DNA from: Ensifer sp. Root278
GTDB taxonomy: Bacteria > Pseudomonadota > Alphaproteobacteria > Rhizobiales > Rhizobiaceae
Direction of reading: 5' to 3'
NCBI RefSeq assembly: GCF_001429285.1
Contig: NZ_LMJJ01000040.1
Span: 627,365 to 691,364, forward strand
DNA: 64,000 bases
Both the position numbers and the translations under genes were made by a program. Below the pieces are notes generated by a model. The model saw nothing but the letters and a program-made list of their open reading frames with translations, was not told the DNA's origin and ran no database searches. This document shows, piece after piece, positions 8,107 to 17,247 of this stretch. Position 1 is the first letter of the stretch. Every line of letters begins with the position of its first letter.

Positions 8107-8991
8107 ATGGGGGCAGGTACACTGCGTCCAAAACGTGGGTTGGTACCGTTTCCGACTGGGGGTATTCGAGGGGATGGTTATATCCATCACAGCTACGAGG
8201 GCTTCTACCCAGATGCTGATCCGGCCGAAATCGCCCGCCTGAAATCCGTCCATCGGTTGCCCATCGACCACATTCCAATGGATATCAACCCAGTCGTGAT
8301 GAACACGGGCGACAGATTGTTTCTCATCGATGCGGGCGCGGGGCGGACACTTACATGGCGTGGCGACATGGGTCGTCTGATAGACAATCTCGGCGCGGCC
8401 GGTACTGATCCGAAAGACATCGACGCGGTCCTGATGACCCACCTGCATCCGGATCACGCCTTTGGCCTCATCCATCCCGACGGTAGCGCGACCTTCCCCA
8501 ACGCGAAGCTTTTCTGCACCGATCGGGAATGGGCTGAATGGACCGATCCGGAAAACTTGAATCGGAATGACTTCCGATCGGAGTGGACGGGAGGAGCACA
8601 TGAAGCAGTGGCTCCTTATCGCGACAGGCTGAGGCTTTTCTCAGTCGGCGAGACCCTGTTCCCGGGAGTGTCCACGTTTTCCGTCGCGGGTCATACCGCC
8701 GGGATGTGCGCCTACATCTTCGAGAGCGAAGGGCAAAAAATTGTCTTCACCGGTGACGTCTGCCACCATCAGGTATACGACCCGGCTCATCCGGAATGGT
8801 ATTTCCATATGGACTACGATACCAACCCGCAGCAGGCCGCGGATGCGAAGACCGCGATTTTCGCCAAGGTCGTGACCGAGGGTATTCGCTATCATGGCTA
8901 CCATTTCCCTTTCCCGGGAATTGGGGACGTCGTGCCATTGGGCGACGGCACGTATCACTTTCATCCGGAGGCTGTTGCACCGCGCCATTAA
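8107..8991 (+). CDS. MBL-fold metallo-hydrolase (lactonase-like), N-terminus frameshifted
   Basis: From about 8173 the reading frame encodes a metallo-beta-lactamase fold with THLHPDHAFG (HxHxDH zinc ligands), GHTAG and TGDVCHH, and strong similarity to the intact paralogue at 44980-45945. The expected family N-terminus is not in this frame: residues before DGYIHHS are unlike the family, whereas the frame starting at ATG 8075 reads VGWYRFRLGVFEG, which does match it. The two meet at TTCGAGGGGATGG near 8168-8176, with a few codons also missing. The gene is thus probably a frameshifted remnant or carries a consensus error. Members act on lactones or related esters; substrate unknown. If translated as it stands, the start is uncertain. 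Confidence 0.7.
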   Translation: MGAGTLRPKRGLVPFPTGGIRGDGYIHHSYEGFYPDADPAEIARLKSVHRLPIDHIPMDINPVVMNTGDRLFLIDAGAGRTLTWRGDMGRLIDNLGAAGTDPKDIDAVLMTHLHPDHAFGLIHPDGSATFPNAKLFCTDREWAEWTDPENLNRNDFRSEWTGGAHEAVAPYRDRLRLFSVGETLFPGVSTFSVAGHTAGMCAYIFESEGQKIVFTGDVCHHQVYDPAHPEWYFHMDYDTNPQQAADAKTAIFAKVVTEGIRYHGYHFPFPGIGDVVPLGDGTYHFHPEAVAPRH

Positions 8992-9281
8992 GAGCCAAGT
9001 TCAGCCGTCGGTGGCTCGCAACCGGCGAACGATTGGTATTGGATTTTCCCGAGGAAGTCCGACGAGGGCTTACGCGGAAGACAGCAAATAAGCTCGGTCA
9101 ATGTCTGCAGGTATTGCGACATAATCCCGGAAGTTTGGACGGCTCTCGTGAGCCTTTAATAGAGGTGCGTAGCGCTACGAACCCATGACACCTGCTCCGA
9201 GTTGTGCACGGGTGCTTTTTAACACTTGCCGCCCGCGCCCCGACGCTGCAAAGTTCGGGGCATCTTCGCAAGGGGACATGA

Positions 9282-10199
9282 ATGGCGCTGAGTTACGCGA
9301 TCTACGACGTCTTTACCGACAGGCAACTCGAAGGCAATCCACTGGCTGTGGTCTTCGGCGCCGACCGGCTGGACGACGAGGCGATGCAGGCGATCGCGCA
9401 GGAATTCAACCTGTCGGAGACGGTGTTCATCCGCAGGCCCGGGGGTGCTGCGCATACGGCGAAGCTCCGGATCTTCACCCCCAGCCAGGAACTGCCCTTT
9501 GCCGGACATCCGACCGTTGGCGCGGCGATCGCGATCGCCGAGGCGCAGCATGGCGCGATCGAGGAGGGGATCGACCTTGTGCAGGTGCTGGAGGAGAAGG
9601 TGGGTCCGGTGCGCTGCGCCGTCCGCCTCAAGTCGAGGGCTGCGAGCTTTGCCGAGTTCGACCTGCCGCGCAAATCGGTACGGCTCGATGCCCGCTTCGA
9701 CCGGCAGGCGATCGCCGATGCGTTGAGCCTGAAACAATCACAGATCGGCTTCGAGAACCACGTGCCTTCGTTCTGGAGTGCCGGCGCGCCCTTCGTCATG
9801 GTGCCGGTGCACGATGTTGCGGCGGTTTCTTCGATCGAGTTCGATTCGCAACGCTGGGAGCAACTGACGCCGATGGCCGAGGGGCGGCTGGCCCCGGCCT
9901 ATGTCTATTGCCGCGGCGGCGTGAACCACACGGCGCGCTTCCACGCGCGCAAGTTCGGCCCCGGTGCCGGCAACCTCGAGGACCCGGCGACCGGCTCGGC
10001 CGTGGCCGCTCTCTCCGGCGCCATCCATTTTTTCGATCAGTTCGTCGACGGTCATCACCCGGTGCTGGTCGAGCAGGGGGTGGAAATGGGACGGCCGTCC
10101 TTCATCCACCTGCATCTGGATATCTCGGGCGGGGAGATCAGCAATGCCCGCATCGGCGGCCACGCGGTGAAGATCGGCGCAGGCGAACTTTTCGTCTGA
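9282..10199 (+). CDS. PhzF-family isomerase/epimerase
   Basis: This is a 305-residue protein of the PhzF/diaminopimelate epimerase fold. Diagnostic segments are LEGNPLAVVFG near residue 16, NLSETVFI at about 45 (catalytic Glu of PhzF), PFAGHPTVGAA at about 70 and the C-terminal GNLEDPATGSAV. PhzF itself isomerises dihydro-hydroxyanthranilate in phenazine synthesis, but single PhzF-like genes outside phenazine clusters are common and mostly unassigned. No phenazine genes are nearby, so the role is open. AGGGGAC precedes the ATG. The 290 bases ahead of it hold no convincing gene. Confidence 0.9.
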   Translation: MALSYAIYDVFTDRQLEGNPLAVVFGADRLDDEAMQAIAQEFNLSETVFIRRPGGAAHTAKLRIFTPSQELPFAGHPTVGAAIAIAEAQHGAIEEGIDLVQVLEEKVGPVRCAVRLKSRAASFAEFDLPRKSVRLDARFDRQAIADALSLKQSQIGFENHVPSFWSAGAPFVMVPVHDVAAVSSIEFDSQRWEQLTPMAEGRLAPAYVYCRGGVNHTARFHARKFGPGAGNLEDPATGSAVAALSGAIHFFDQFVDGHHPVLVEQGVEMGRPSFIHLHLDISGGEISNARIGGHAVKIGAGELFV

Positions 10200-10254
10200 A
10201 GCGGGAGCCAAGCGTTTTGGAAAAAAGAAATTCAATCAGCGTCTTAGGAGAATT

Positions 10255-10330
<76 letters not shown>

Positions 10331-10696
10331 ATCCGCGACCGCGTCGGTCAAGTCCCGTCGCTGTCGTGAGGGGGCGTATAAAGGCGTTCGATTGGCTTGT
10401 CCAGCGCCTTTGTGAAAATCTTTTGAAAAACTTCATGAGGCCAAGGCGCGCCCTGTGGAGAACGCCCCGCACACCTCCGTGGTTGCAGGGAACACGGGAG
10501 TCACGACGAAAGACGCGTTTGACAACTGCCGCTTTGACCTGGGCGGCCGCTTCATCGGCGTGCGCTGATCGCGCGGCCAGGCGAGAGCAAACGCAATCAA
10601 CTCGGAGCCGGATGGAAACGCTGTGGGTTTATCGTCGCGTGACGCAGATACCCTCTTGAGTGTCATCGGCCCGTGCGCTAAAGCGACGCCACGGAT

Positions 10697-10772
<76 letters not shown>

Positions 10773-11105
10773 AAACTTCTCCTAAGACGCTGATTAAATT
10801 CCAATTTTTCCGGCAGGCATATTGGTGCGCTTTCCAGGTTCTGGGAGGTATCCACGGCCCGTTCCTAAGCATCCGGCGTGACCGCGTGCCGTCCTGTCCG
10901 CCGACACTTGTTGCGATGGCCTACGAGGCGCATCAGCGGCGCCATAATCCCGACCGGCGATATGTGCAGCGCTCGACCAGCGCGATTGGTCGCCTGGTCG
11001 AGCCGGTCGCGGGCGACGCCAACGGCACCGACCACGCCCTCATCAAACGGTGCGCCGAACATTCATAACGGCGTGACCAATATCGTCGTCAGACGCTGCT
11101 GCCGT

Positions 11106-11537
11106 TCATTTGGCGGGAAAGTATCGGAGCGTTCCGGCGAGCCGCGGGCCGGTCGATCCCTGGGTGTCCATCGGGTGATTGATGCCGTCGTTCACGGGCA
11201 ATTCTTCAAAATCAAAGGGGCTCACGCCTTCGAGACACGCTGCATTGACGCCGTAGAAATCGGGGTTCGCGCGCGGCCTGTGGAAGGTGTAGATGCCGCA
11301 TTTTGAGCAAAAGAAATGCTCGGCCGCCTTTGTGTTGAACTGATACCTGGTCAGCGCCTCACCGCCTGAAAGCACAGTGACGCCGTCCTTTGCGGCGGAG
11401 ACGGCAACCGCGCCCTTCAACTGGCAGTAAGAGCAGGTGCAGCGGCGGGCCGTATGAAGACCGTTCTTCAATCGAACATTGAAACGAACTGTTTTGCAGT
11501 GACAGGCGCCGTTGAGGTCCTGAACGTCGAGATTCAT
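11106..11537 (-). CDS. GFA/CENP-V-like zinc-binding protein
   Basis: This is about 143 residues with the GFA fold, a zinc-binding domain named after a glutathione-dependent formaldehyde-activating enzyme. The cysteine pattern is intact: GACHCKTVRF (first pair), CTCSYCQLKG (second set) and FFCSKCGIYTFHR (third pair). Most GFA proteins are not demonstrated formaldehyde enzymes, so the function should be kept generic. Two ATGs (11549 and 11537) are possible; neither has a strong ribosome site, and 11537 gives the common MNLDVQDLNGACHC start. Confidence 0.82.
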   Translation of the reverse strand: MNLDVQDLNGACHCKTVRFNVRLKNGLHTARRCTCSYCQLKGAVAVSAAKDGVTVLSGGEALTRYQFNTKAAEHFFCSKCGIYTFHRPRANPDFYGVNAACLEGVSPFDFEELPVNDGINHPMDTQGSTGPRLAGTLRYFPAK

Positions 11538-11679
11538 GGAAGCATCCATCTGATTTTGAAGCGCAATTGACGTCCTTTTCTTAGGGGCTGGATTGCGGAT
11601 GCTCAAGTGCGGGCAAAGCGAATGGCATGCCGGGCGGAAGGTGAGGACAGCCGTGACGACCCTTGGAGGCCTCTCCGCC

Positions 11680-11886
11680 TCATCGCGGCAGCGCCTCGAC
11701 GTCGTGGCGTGAGGGGCGTGGCTCTGTGGTCGCGATGTCAACGATGCTGCCGATGCAGATCAGTGCGAAGAAGACGAAGAACGAGACAAAGACAATCAAT
11801 GGCTCCGTTTTGAACTCTTCGCCGCGGTGGAAAAGCCGCGTCTGTTGGCGATAAAGGCCGGATCGACCCCTGCGGCACGCTCGCAC
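11680..11886 (-). CDS. Possible small membrane protein
   Basis: An open frame contains one clear membrane segment, PLIVFVSFFVFFALICIGSI, followed by a short polar tail ending PSRHDVEALPR. The upstream part of the frame (MRACRRGRSG) looks non-native, so the real start may be a TTG near 11805, ahead of which GGAG is too close. Membrane peptides of this kind are common in rhizobia but I cannot name one. The remainder of 11550-12238 shows nothing convincing. Confidence 0.3.
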   Translation of the reverse strand: MRACRRGRSGLYRQQTRLFHRGEEFKTEPLIVFVSFFVFFALICIGSIVDIATTEPRPSRHDVEALPR

Positions 11887-12238
11887 CCGTCACCTGTTGC
11901 TCCCGTGCAACAGGCGCTTCGTCATTCCGGCAGTTTGCGATTGTGCTCTTGCCGCAGAAGTAAACTCGTGTAATTTTCACCAAATCGGAGCTCAAACTAG
12001 AGGAGGCATACGATGAATCATAATTTTGTTCAGATGCTCGCCTCTGGTGGAATGGCTTGCTCGTCACGACGAGTGTGCCACAATTCTGTGAATTACTTCG
12101 GCGCATAAACGCGACCCGAGTTCCGCCTTTTCGTATTTTCCATTTTGACTTGATGTGTTCGGTTCCCGGAACGCGTTTCCGTGTCCGCGCGCATCCATAA
12201 TCTAGAGGACCCGGCCGCTCGCGGCGGCGGGAATAATC

Positions 12239-12499
12239 ATGCGCGAATTACAACTCACCTCCGCCGGCACCCTGCCGGCGATCATGGACGACCTGTTTCG
12301 AACGTTCGGCTTCCGGCAGACCGTCGGTGCCTTCCTTGTTGCTGCCTGGAGGCGTCGTCGGACGCTCAACCAGCTCAGCCATCTCTCCGATCACTTGCTC
12401 CGCGATATCGGCGCGGAGGAAGGCGTGAAGAAGCCCGAGATAGCCGACATATCCCTCTGGCAAATGCCGGTCGGCTATCCGGTTACGAGACACAACTGA
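12239..12499 (+). CDS. DUF1127 small basic protein
   Basis: This is an 86-residue protein with the DUF1127 (YjiS-like) helix: AAWRRRRTLNQLSHLSDHLL, then RDIGAEEG. Small DUF1127 proteins of alphaproteobacteria are implicated in phosphate/carbon balance and RNA turnover in Agrobacterium and Rhodobacter; the arginine-rich motif may bind RNA. It is monocistronic, with a perfect hairpin directly over its stop codon. The exact role of this paralogue is unknown. Confidence 0.85.
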   Translation: MRELQLTSAGTLPAIMDDLFRTFGFRQTVGAFLVAAWRRRRTLNQLSHLSDHLLRDIGAEEGVKKPEIADISLWQMPVGYPVTRHN

Positions 12500-12520
12500 G
12501 GCCCGCGTCAGCGGGCCTCA
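12497..12520 (+). terminator. Perfect hairpin at the DUF1127 stop codon
   Basis: TGAGGCCCGC (12497-12506) pairs fully with GCGGGCCTCA (12511-12520) around a GTCA loop. The stem starts on the TGA stop. No T-run follows, so it may be a processing or stability hairpin rather than a full intrinsic terminator. Confidence 0.55.
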
Positions 12521-12718
12521 GGCTGCTGGCAAACCTAAAGATGGCTTTCTGCCGCGAAGGGTGTCCCATTCTCCGTCATCCTCGCCCTTGTGGCGGGGAT
12601 GTGAGCGACCCGACGTCCGTCGGGTCGAAAGACCTTTCAGCTCAAGGACTTGGGCTGGTCTCGCAGTTCCAGCGCGCAATTCGGTGGCGGCGCCGGTTGT
12701 GTGTGGACGCGGCTGATC

Positions 12719-12822
12719 CTGCAACGCCGCGCATCAACTCAGGCGCGCAAAGGTCGCCGTAGCACTTTGAATTGCTGCATGTTTTTGCCCTTTAACCGGC
12801 TACGAACAAAGGAAACATGCAG
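12719..12822 (-). repeat. RIME-like mosaic element, left module type A
   Basis: Read on the minus strand it starts CTGCATGTTTCCTTTG, folds back on AAAACATGCAG, continues TTCAAAGTGCTACGGCG and ends CGTTGCAG. It is the most diverged full copy. The outer right-module stem has changed on both sides (CTACGGCG with CGTTGCAG), which retains partial pairing. Confidence 0.72.
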
Positions 12823-12869
12823 TCGGCAAGTCATCTCTCGTCACCAGCGTGTTGCAGTCGGATCGGAGA

Positions 12870-13091
12870 TCAGGGTGCCAGCGCGGTCGCCGCTGATTGT
12901 TGTTCGGCGGCGAGCTTGGCGGCGCAGTCGTGTTTTATCATCGCCGCTGCGAGGTTCGCTCGCCCGGTACCGGTGGCCTTCGCCTTTGCTGCCGCCATGT
13001 CCCTGCACCAGTTTGCGTCGAGAACCTCTTCCGGGATGTGCGGCATGCAGGACGAGAGAAGCAGCAGCAAACATAGCAACGCGACGCGCAT
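12870..13091 (-). CDS. Small lipoprotein
   Basis: This 73-residue protein begins MRVALLCLLLLLSSC, a signal peptide with lipobox LSSC and cleavage before Cys15. The mature part, about 59 residues, is polar and alanine-rich with a further cysteine pair (NWCRDM, KHDCAAK) that could form a disulfide in the periplasm. No family is recognised. An AAAGGAGCC ribosome site precedes the ATG. Confidence 0.65.
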   Translation of the reverse strand: MRVALLCLLLLLSSCMPHIPEEVLDANWCRDMAAAKAKATGTGRANLAAAMIKHDCAAKLAAEQQSAATALAP

Positions 13092-13240
13092 TCAAGGCTC
13101 CTTTGCGGGTGCCGGATTCTTATCATCAGCGAACCGAAAGGAAACACGTGCTTGTGCTTGGGGGGCTGCCTGATAGCCCTTGTTTCATGCGACCACCCGC
13201 TGGCCGGCGGTGCGGCAGGGGTGGTCGCGTTTCGTGGCCG

Positions 13241-13510
13241 TTACGGTGTCGTTGCCGGCTGCGTCGTGGACGGCTGCGTCGTTGACGGTTCGGTCGTGGA
13301 CGGCTGAGTGGTCGAGGGCTGCGTCGTCGACTGGTCAGTCGTTGCCGGCTGCTGCGTCGTTGCTGGCTTCTGCTCGGTCGTCGCGGGCTCCGTCGTCGTC
13401 GTCGCCGGTGCCGTCTCGGTGGCTTGCTTGGCCCCCGGTTTCAGGTACACGACGCCAAGAATGATGAGCACGATCACAACCACGATGCCGATGACTGTGT
13501 TTCGATTCAT
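13241..13510 (-). CDS. Membrane-anchored Thr/Pro/Gln-rich protein
   Basis: This 89-residue protein has one N-terminal membrane segment (VIGIVVVIVLIILGVVYL, residues 6-23) followed by an extended tail of threonine, proline, glutamine and serine with a repeated TTQPS/TTEPS unit. The tail is low-complexity and presumably periplasmic and disordered. CCTGAGGAGAAGCC ahead of the ATG is a good ribosome site. Such anchors occur in Rhizobiaceae without assigned function. The repeat may vary in copy number between strains. Confidence 0.72.
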   Translation of the reverse strand: MNRNTVIGIVVVIVLIILGVVYLKPGAKQATETAPATTTTEPATTEQKPATTQQPATTDQSTTQPSTTQPSTTEPSTTQPSTTQPATTP

Positions 13511-13763
13511 GCAGGCTTCTCCTCAGGTTAAGTGCCTCAGAGGTGTAAATGGAGCGGTCGGTCGAATAATCAACGGCCAAACTCGCGGATCGGTTGAAAA
13601 ACGATCCATCCGGTCGCGCAGCGACCGGCCGTGCCGTTGATCTTCGGCCTGGAGACATAGCCGGGAGCGGCGCGGTGATGAGTTCTCGAGCGTGCCTGTG
13701 CCGGGAGAGCCGGTGCTTTTCCGGTGTGTGAAGGCTGACTGGTAAGGGCCGCGGACCGCGAGC

Positions 13764-14831
13764 CTAGCGCTCGCCGCCGGCGGTGGATTTGGGCACGGGG
13801 GTGATGAAGCCGAGCCGCAGCAATTGCTTCGAACCGCCGAATTTCACCGAGGAATGGGAAAAGAGCTGCAGCGCGCCGGTGCCGGCGAGGGCTTCCGTCA
13901 TCTTCGCATAGGCCGCCGAACCGTCGAAGTATTGGCCGTCGGCGACGGCATCCTCGATGACCTTTTCGTAGTCGGCGAAGAACTTGAAATGCAGCAGCGC
14001 GCCGAGCACCGAGGAGAAGTTGCGTTGATAGGGCAGCGGCTGATGGATGCTGGCGCCGAAGCGACAGTCCTCGTCCCAGAAGATCAACGGATACTTGATC
14101 AGTTCCAGGTCGGATTCAAACTCGCGGTGGCGCGCGCCGCCCTTGACCGTGATCGCGCGCGCGGTCGTTGCCAGCGAATAGCCACGGCTATCGAAATGAT
14201 CGGCGACCTCCCACGGGGCTCGGGTTTTCAGCTGATTGACGTCTGCCGTGCGCAGATTGACCGGATACATATCCAGCATCGGTGCGGGCAGCCGTGAAAT
14301 CTTCAGATTCTCGAGCGTATGGATCACCGACCACAGCGTGCGGTTCTCGCAATCGTCGTAGATCAGGAACTCATCGGAATCGACGTTGACGTACCAGCGG
14401 TCGCCGCCATAGCGCGCAAACAGCGCCTCCCTCCAGAGGCGGCCGCGCCGGGCTTCCGCGTAGCGAAGCGCAGACGCCCACAGGTCGACATCGGGCTGGC
14501 CCAGCAGATATTCACGCGTCCCATCGGTCGAGGCATCATCCACACAGATGAAACGGGTAACGCCCAACGACCGGTAATGCGCCAGAAAGCCGGGCATCAG
14601 CTTCGCGTCATTGCGGCTGAGGAAAACCAGCGGGAGATCATCAGGGTAGAGCGACGTTTGCCCCTGCGGGCTGACGCAGCGCAGGTCGACTTCGCGGCCC
14701 TCCGTCCGTTCGCGACGCTCGACCTTGGCGGATTCGTACCAGGTGATGAGGCGATCGAAGAGGTTTCGGTCCGAGATCATCTCGGCGTCGGATTGATCCC
14801 TGAAGGGATAGGTAATGTCTTTCATTCCCAT
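13764..14831 (-). CDS. Glycosyltransferase family 2-like protein (Glyco_tranf_2_4 type)
   Basis: This is a 355-residue protein. A GT-A type core reads VFLSRNDAKLMPGFLAHY, then GVTRFICVDDASTDGTREYL (residues about 90-110), and YVNVDSDEFLIYDD gives the DxD-like metal site at about residue 150. These are hallmarks of bacterial glycosyltransferases that act on cell-surface polysaccharide or glycan-modified lipids. There is no membrane segment, so it is probably cytoplasmic or peripheral. A divergent FkbM-type methyltransferase starts 165 bases away, and the two could modify the same glycan, though no polysaccharide cluster surrounds them. An alternative start at 14825 omits two residues. Confidence 0.8.
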   Translation of the reverse strand: MGMKDITYPFRDQSDAEMISDRNLFDRLITWYESAKVERRERTEGREVDLRCVSPQGQTSLYPDDLPLVFLSRNDAKLMPGFLAHYRSLGVTRFICVDDASTDGTREYLLGQPDVDLWASALRYAEARRGRLWREALFARYGGDRWYVNVDSDEFLIYDDCENRTLWSVIHTLENLKISRLPAPMLDMYPVNLRTADVNQLKTRAPWEVADHFDSRGYSLATTARAITVKGGARHREFESDLELIKYPLIFWDEDCRFGASIHQPLPYQRNFSSVLGALLHFKFFADYEKVIEDAVADGQYFDGSAAYAKMTEALAGTGALQLFSHSSVKFGGSKQLLRLGFITPVPKSTAGGER

Positions 14832-14996
14832 TCCGATATGTATTCTTCATACATAATATGGGGCGACTTAGATCAAAAACACCGGTGAGGCAATTGCCTG
14901 ATGGCATCGACCCGGCGATGCCGCGAGTGGCGCATTGCCTGTCTCTGGAGCGCGAAATCGCACTAACTGGCGGGGAAAAGATCCTTGAGGCAAGGC

Positions 14997-15696
14997 ATGA
15001 AGCGTCTTCTTCGTTCGATCCGAAAGAGAATTCGCTACTTCACCAATGCGCGCACGGTGACGATCGACGGCATCCGGCTGGTGTCCGACGCGGCGCGCGT
15101 TCCGGCCGTCGTGCGCGACCTGATGTATCGCGAAGTCTACGAGGATACGGAGCGCAACATCCTGCTTCGGCTGCTGAAGCCCGGCTCGAAGGTGCTGGAA
15201 GTCGGCACCGGCGTCGGCTTCATCGCGCTGCTTGCGGCAAGGATCTGCGGCGCTTCGAACGTGCTGACCTATGAGGCCAATGCGTCGCTGGAGCCGCTGA
15301 TCCGCGAGAACTTCCGGCTGAACGGCATCGAGCCCGCCTTGCGGCTCAGAGCGATGACGGCCGAAGGGCGCAGGATCTCCTTCTTCCGGAGCGACAACAT
15401 CATTTCGTCGAGCGCCTACGACCGTCAGCTGCCGGGCGCGAAAGTGGAGCGACGTCTTCTCCGAGGTACTCCAGACCTATCGCCCCGATGTGCTGATCAT
15501 GGATGTGGAAGGCAGCGAGGATGAATTGCTGCGCGTTGCCGATTTCGGCTCGTTCAGGGATATCCTGGTGGAACTGCACCCGCATGTCATCGGCGAGGCG
15601 AAGGTCGAGGAATTGAAGGCGATCCTGGCGGACAAGGGGTTCCGGCAAGGCGAGACCGACCGCAAGACCTTCCATTTCCACCGGAACCGCGCTTGA
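14997..15696 (+). pseudogene. FkbM-family methyltransferase with a frameshift
   Basis: The frame from ATG 14997 gives LLKPGSKVLEVGTGVGFIAL, the SAM-binding motif of FkbM methyltransferases, then YEANASLEPLIRENFRLNG and ISSSAYDRQLPGAKVE. There the correct reading shifts by one base: after about 15450 the +1 frame continues DVFSEVLQTYRPDVLIMDVE and GSEDELLR to a stop at 15696, exactly the family C-terminal half. Either a real indel has broken the gene or the consensus is wrong near GTGGAGCGACG. FkbM proteins O-methylate sugars or polyketides. GAGGCAAGGC lies ahead of ATG 14997. Confidence 0.75.
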
Positions 15697-15826
15697 ACGC
15701 AGCCGATTTCGCTCGCCATGACGCGACCATCGCAACTTTTTGGCGGGTCGTTGGTTACTCCTGCATTCACGTTCACTGGGCTAGCCTTGAGGTCCTCTCA
15801 ATGGGTAGCGGGTGGAGGAGACTGAT

Positions 15827-16192
15827 ATGACACACAAGATGAGCAAACTTCTGGCCGTGCTCCTGGTCGCCGCAGGCGCCGTAGGCGCCGTCACGGCGCT
15901 GCCTTCGGTATCTCCGGCGCAGTCCCTTGATCTCTACATCGGACCTCGCGGCGACGATGGCGACTGGGATCGGGACTATCGGCGCGAACGCCGCTATGAC
16001 GACGATTACTACAGCCCGCGGCGCGGCTGCAGCGCCCGCCAGGCCATTCGCCGCGCCTATGGCTATGGCATGCGTGATCCCGAGATCGCCGGAATGAGCC
16101 GCAACCGAATCGTCGTCGAGGGCATCGGACGGCGTGGACAATACGCCAGGATCTATCTCGCCAACCGCAGCGGTTGCCCGCGCATCCGCTAG
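15827..16192 (+). CDS. Exported small basic protein
   Basis: This is a 121-residue protein starting MTHKMSKLLAVLLV with a signal peptide that probably ends at SPAQS (about residue 34). The mature part has an Arg/Asp/Tyr-rich linker (GDDGDWDRDYRRERRYDDDY) and a compact C-terminal region with two cysteines (RRGCSARQAIRRAYGYGM and GCPRIR), a pattern shared by rhizobial secreted proteins of unknown function. ATG 15827 is favoured by GGTGGAGGAGACT. The stop TAG at 16190-16192 forms the first bases of a 100-bp palindromic repeat. Confidence 0.72.
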   Translation: MTHKMSKLLAVLLVAAGAVGAVTALPSVSPAQSLDLYIGPRGDDGDWDRDYRRERRYDDDYYSPRRGCSARQAIRRAYGYGMRDPEIAGMSRNRIVVEGIGRRGQYARIYLANRSGCPRIR

Positions 16193-16289
16193 ATCACTTC
16201 ATTGTTTCATCGAAACACTGAAGTGATCTAAGTCTTTGAAATTACGCAATTCTGGACGGAAAACCGTTTCGCACTTTTCCTGGAATTGC
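16190..16289 (+). repeat. 100-bp palindromic element, H1 long form, left copy
   Basis: It has two parts: a hairpin TAGATCACTTCA/TGAAGTGATCTA (16190-16201 with 16219-16230) and, after AGTCTTTGAAATTAC, an H1 unit at 16246-16289. It begins on the stop codon of the preceding gene. An inverted copy of equal length is at 17508-17607. Confidence 0.82.
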
Positions 16290-16518
16290 TCTAACGTGTC
16301 TCCCTGTCTCGACCGCGCGCTTGGTGCGGTCAGGGGGCGCGGTCGAGGGCGCAGTCGGGAATTGCCTGCGCCGCGCAAAGGACACGCGGCAAATGCTCCT
16401 CGTTCCGTATTCCGCAGTGCGAGGCGGCGGCGTGATGCTCGTGCCTGGCTCGCCGCAATGGGGTGAACGCCGCTGGTCCGTTCCCTTGAGGAAGGGCAAT
16501 GTGATATAGCGTCCGCCG

Positions 16519-16935
16519 ATGATCATTCCGACCTCTTCGACATCCACACCGCTCGGCGAGCGTGCCTGCGGCACCTGCACCCTTTGCTGCCGGCTGCCGG
16601 ATATCGACGCGTTGGAAAAACCGGCAAACGACTGGTGCCGGCATTGCATCGACGGTGAGGGGTGCCGGATCTATGAGCAGCGGCCGCAGCTCTGTCGCGA
16701 CTTCCTCTGTCTTTGGCGCACGGATGAGGGCCTGGACGACACCTGGGATCCGGCGCGCTCGCGCATGATGATCTATCGGCAGGGGCCGCAGGTCACCGTT
16801 CTCGTCGATCCCGATTATCCGGAAATCTGGAAGCAGACGCCCTATGCCGAGACGCTGCAGCGCTGGGCGCGCGCGGGCGAAGGCGGGCAATATGTGATCG
16901 TCTTTGTCGGCGACGCCGTATTCAAGGTCGTCTGA
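16519..16935 (+). CDS. YkgJ-type cysteine cluster protein (zinc/iron chelating)
   Basis: This is a 138-residue protein with the CxxC-rich signature of the YkgJ/Fe-S-or-zinc cluster family: CGTCTLCCRLPDI (residues about 17-29), WCRHCIDGEGCRIY (39-52) and RPQLCRDFLCLW (55-66). The family is proposed to chelate a metal ion, and its biochemical role is unproven. No signal peptide or membrane segment is visible. It stands alone between two inverted 100-bp repeats. The ATG at 16519 was taken although its ribosome site is weak; the next Met would remove the first cysteines. Confidence 0.8.
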   Translation: MIIPTSSTSTPLGERACGTCTLCCRLPDIDALEKPANDWCRHCIDGEGCRIYEQRPQLCRDFLCLWRTDEGLDDTWDPARSRMMIYRQGPQVTVLVDPDYPEIWKQTPYAETLQRWARAGEGGQYVIVFVGDAVFKVV

Positions 16936-16953
16936 CGCGCGCGACAAAGCGCG

Positions 16954-17110
16954 AAAAAGAAAGAGCCCCGCACGAGGGCGGGGCAAGCGAGCACCCAAAA
17001 TGGCTCGGGGTGCGGGGAAGCGCAGTCAGAAAGAACGTACTGCGCGGTACGGAAGCTAACGCGCATCCGCCAGCCGGGGGAAGGCCTGATTCGGCGATTC
17101 CGGTACGCTC
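16954..17110 (-). ncRNA. Candidate small RNA with an intrinsic terminator
   Basis: On the minus strand this intergenic stretch contains a GCACCC/GGGTGC hairpin with a purine loop, then GCCCCGC/GCGGGGC (16978-16984 with 16965-16971) followed by CTCTTTCTTTTTC. That is a good terminator, with no minus-strand protein gene ending there. The 5' end is a guess; no promoter was identified. Confidence 0.3.
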
Positions 17111-17247
17111 GCCAAAATAAATCCTGAGAAGAGCCGAGCGGCGGGCCATGGCCGCCGCGCCCGTCTTTCGCGGTCCCGGTCTTGAGCAGCGCCGATTGAC
17201 TTTGCCGCGTTCCGCCTCATTTCCGAAAGGAGAAACTGACGGAGACG

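Noticed and set aside
8992-9190. A frame reading VLDFPEEVRRGLTRKTANKL, reminiscent of a RelE/HigB-type toxin
   Set aside because: There is no start codon or partner antitoxin, the similarity is loose and the second half does not fit the family; at most a decayed remnant.
9282-10199. Phenazine biosynthesis cluster around the PhzF gene
   Set aside because: None of the other phz genes is nearby; a lone PhzF-like protein is not evidence of phenazine production.
10865-11062. Minus-strand frame MFGAPFDEGVVGAVGVARDR between the tRNA and GFA genes
   Set aside because: No ribosome site, no recognisable domain and poor placement; not reported as a gene.
12870-13173. Plus-strand cysteine- and serine-rich frame over the small lipoprotein
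   Set aside because: It is the antisense of a credible lipoprotein gene with lipobox and ribosome site.
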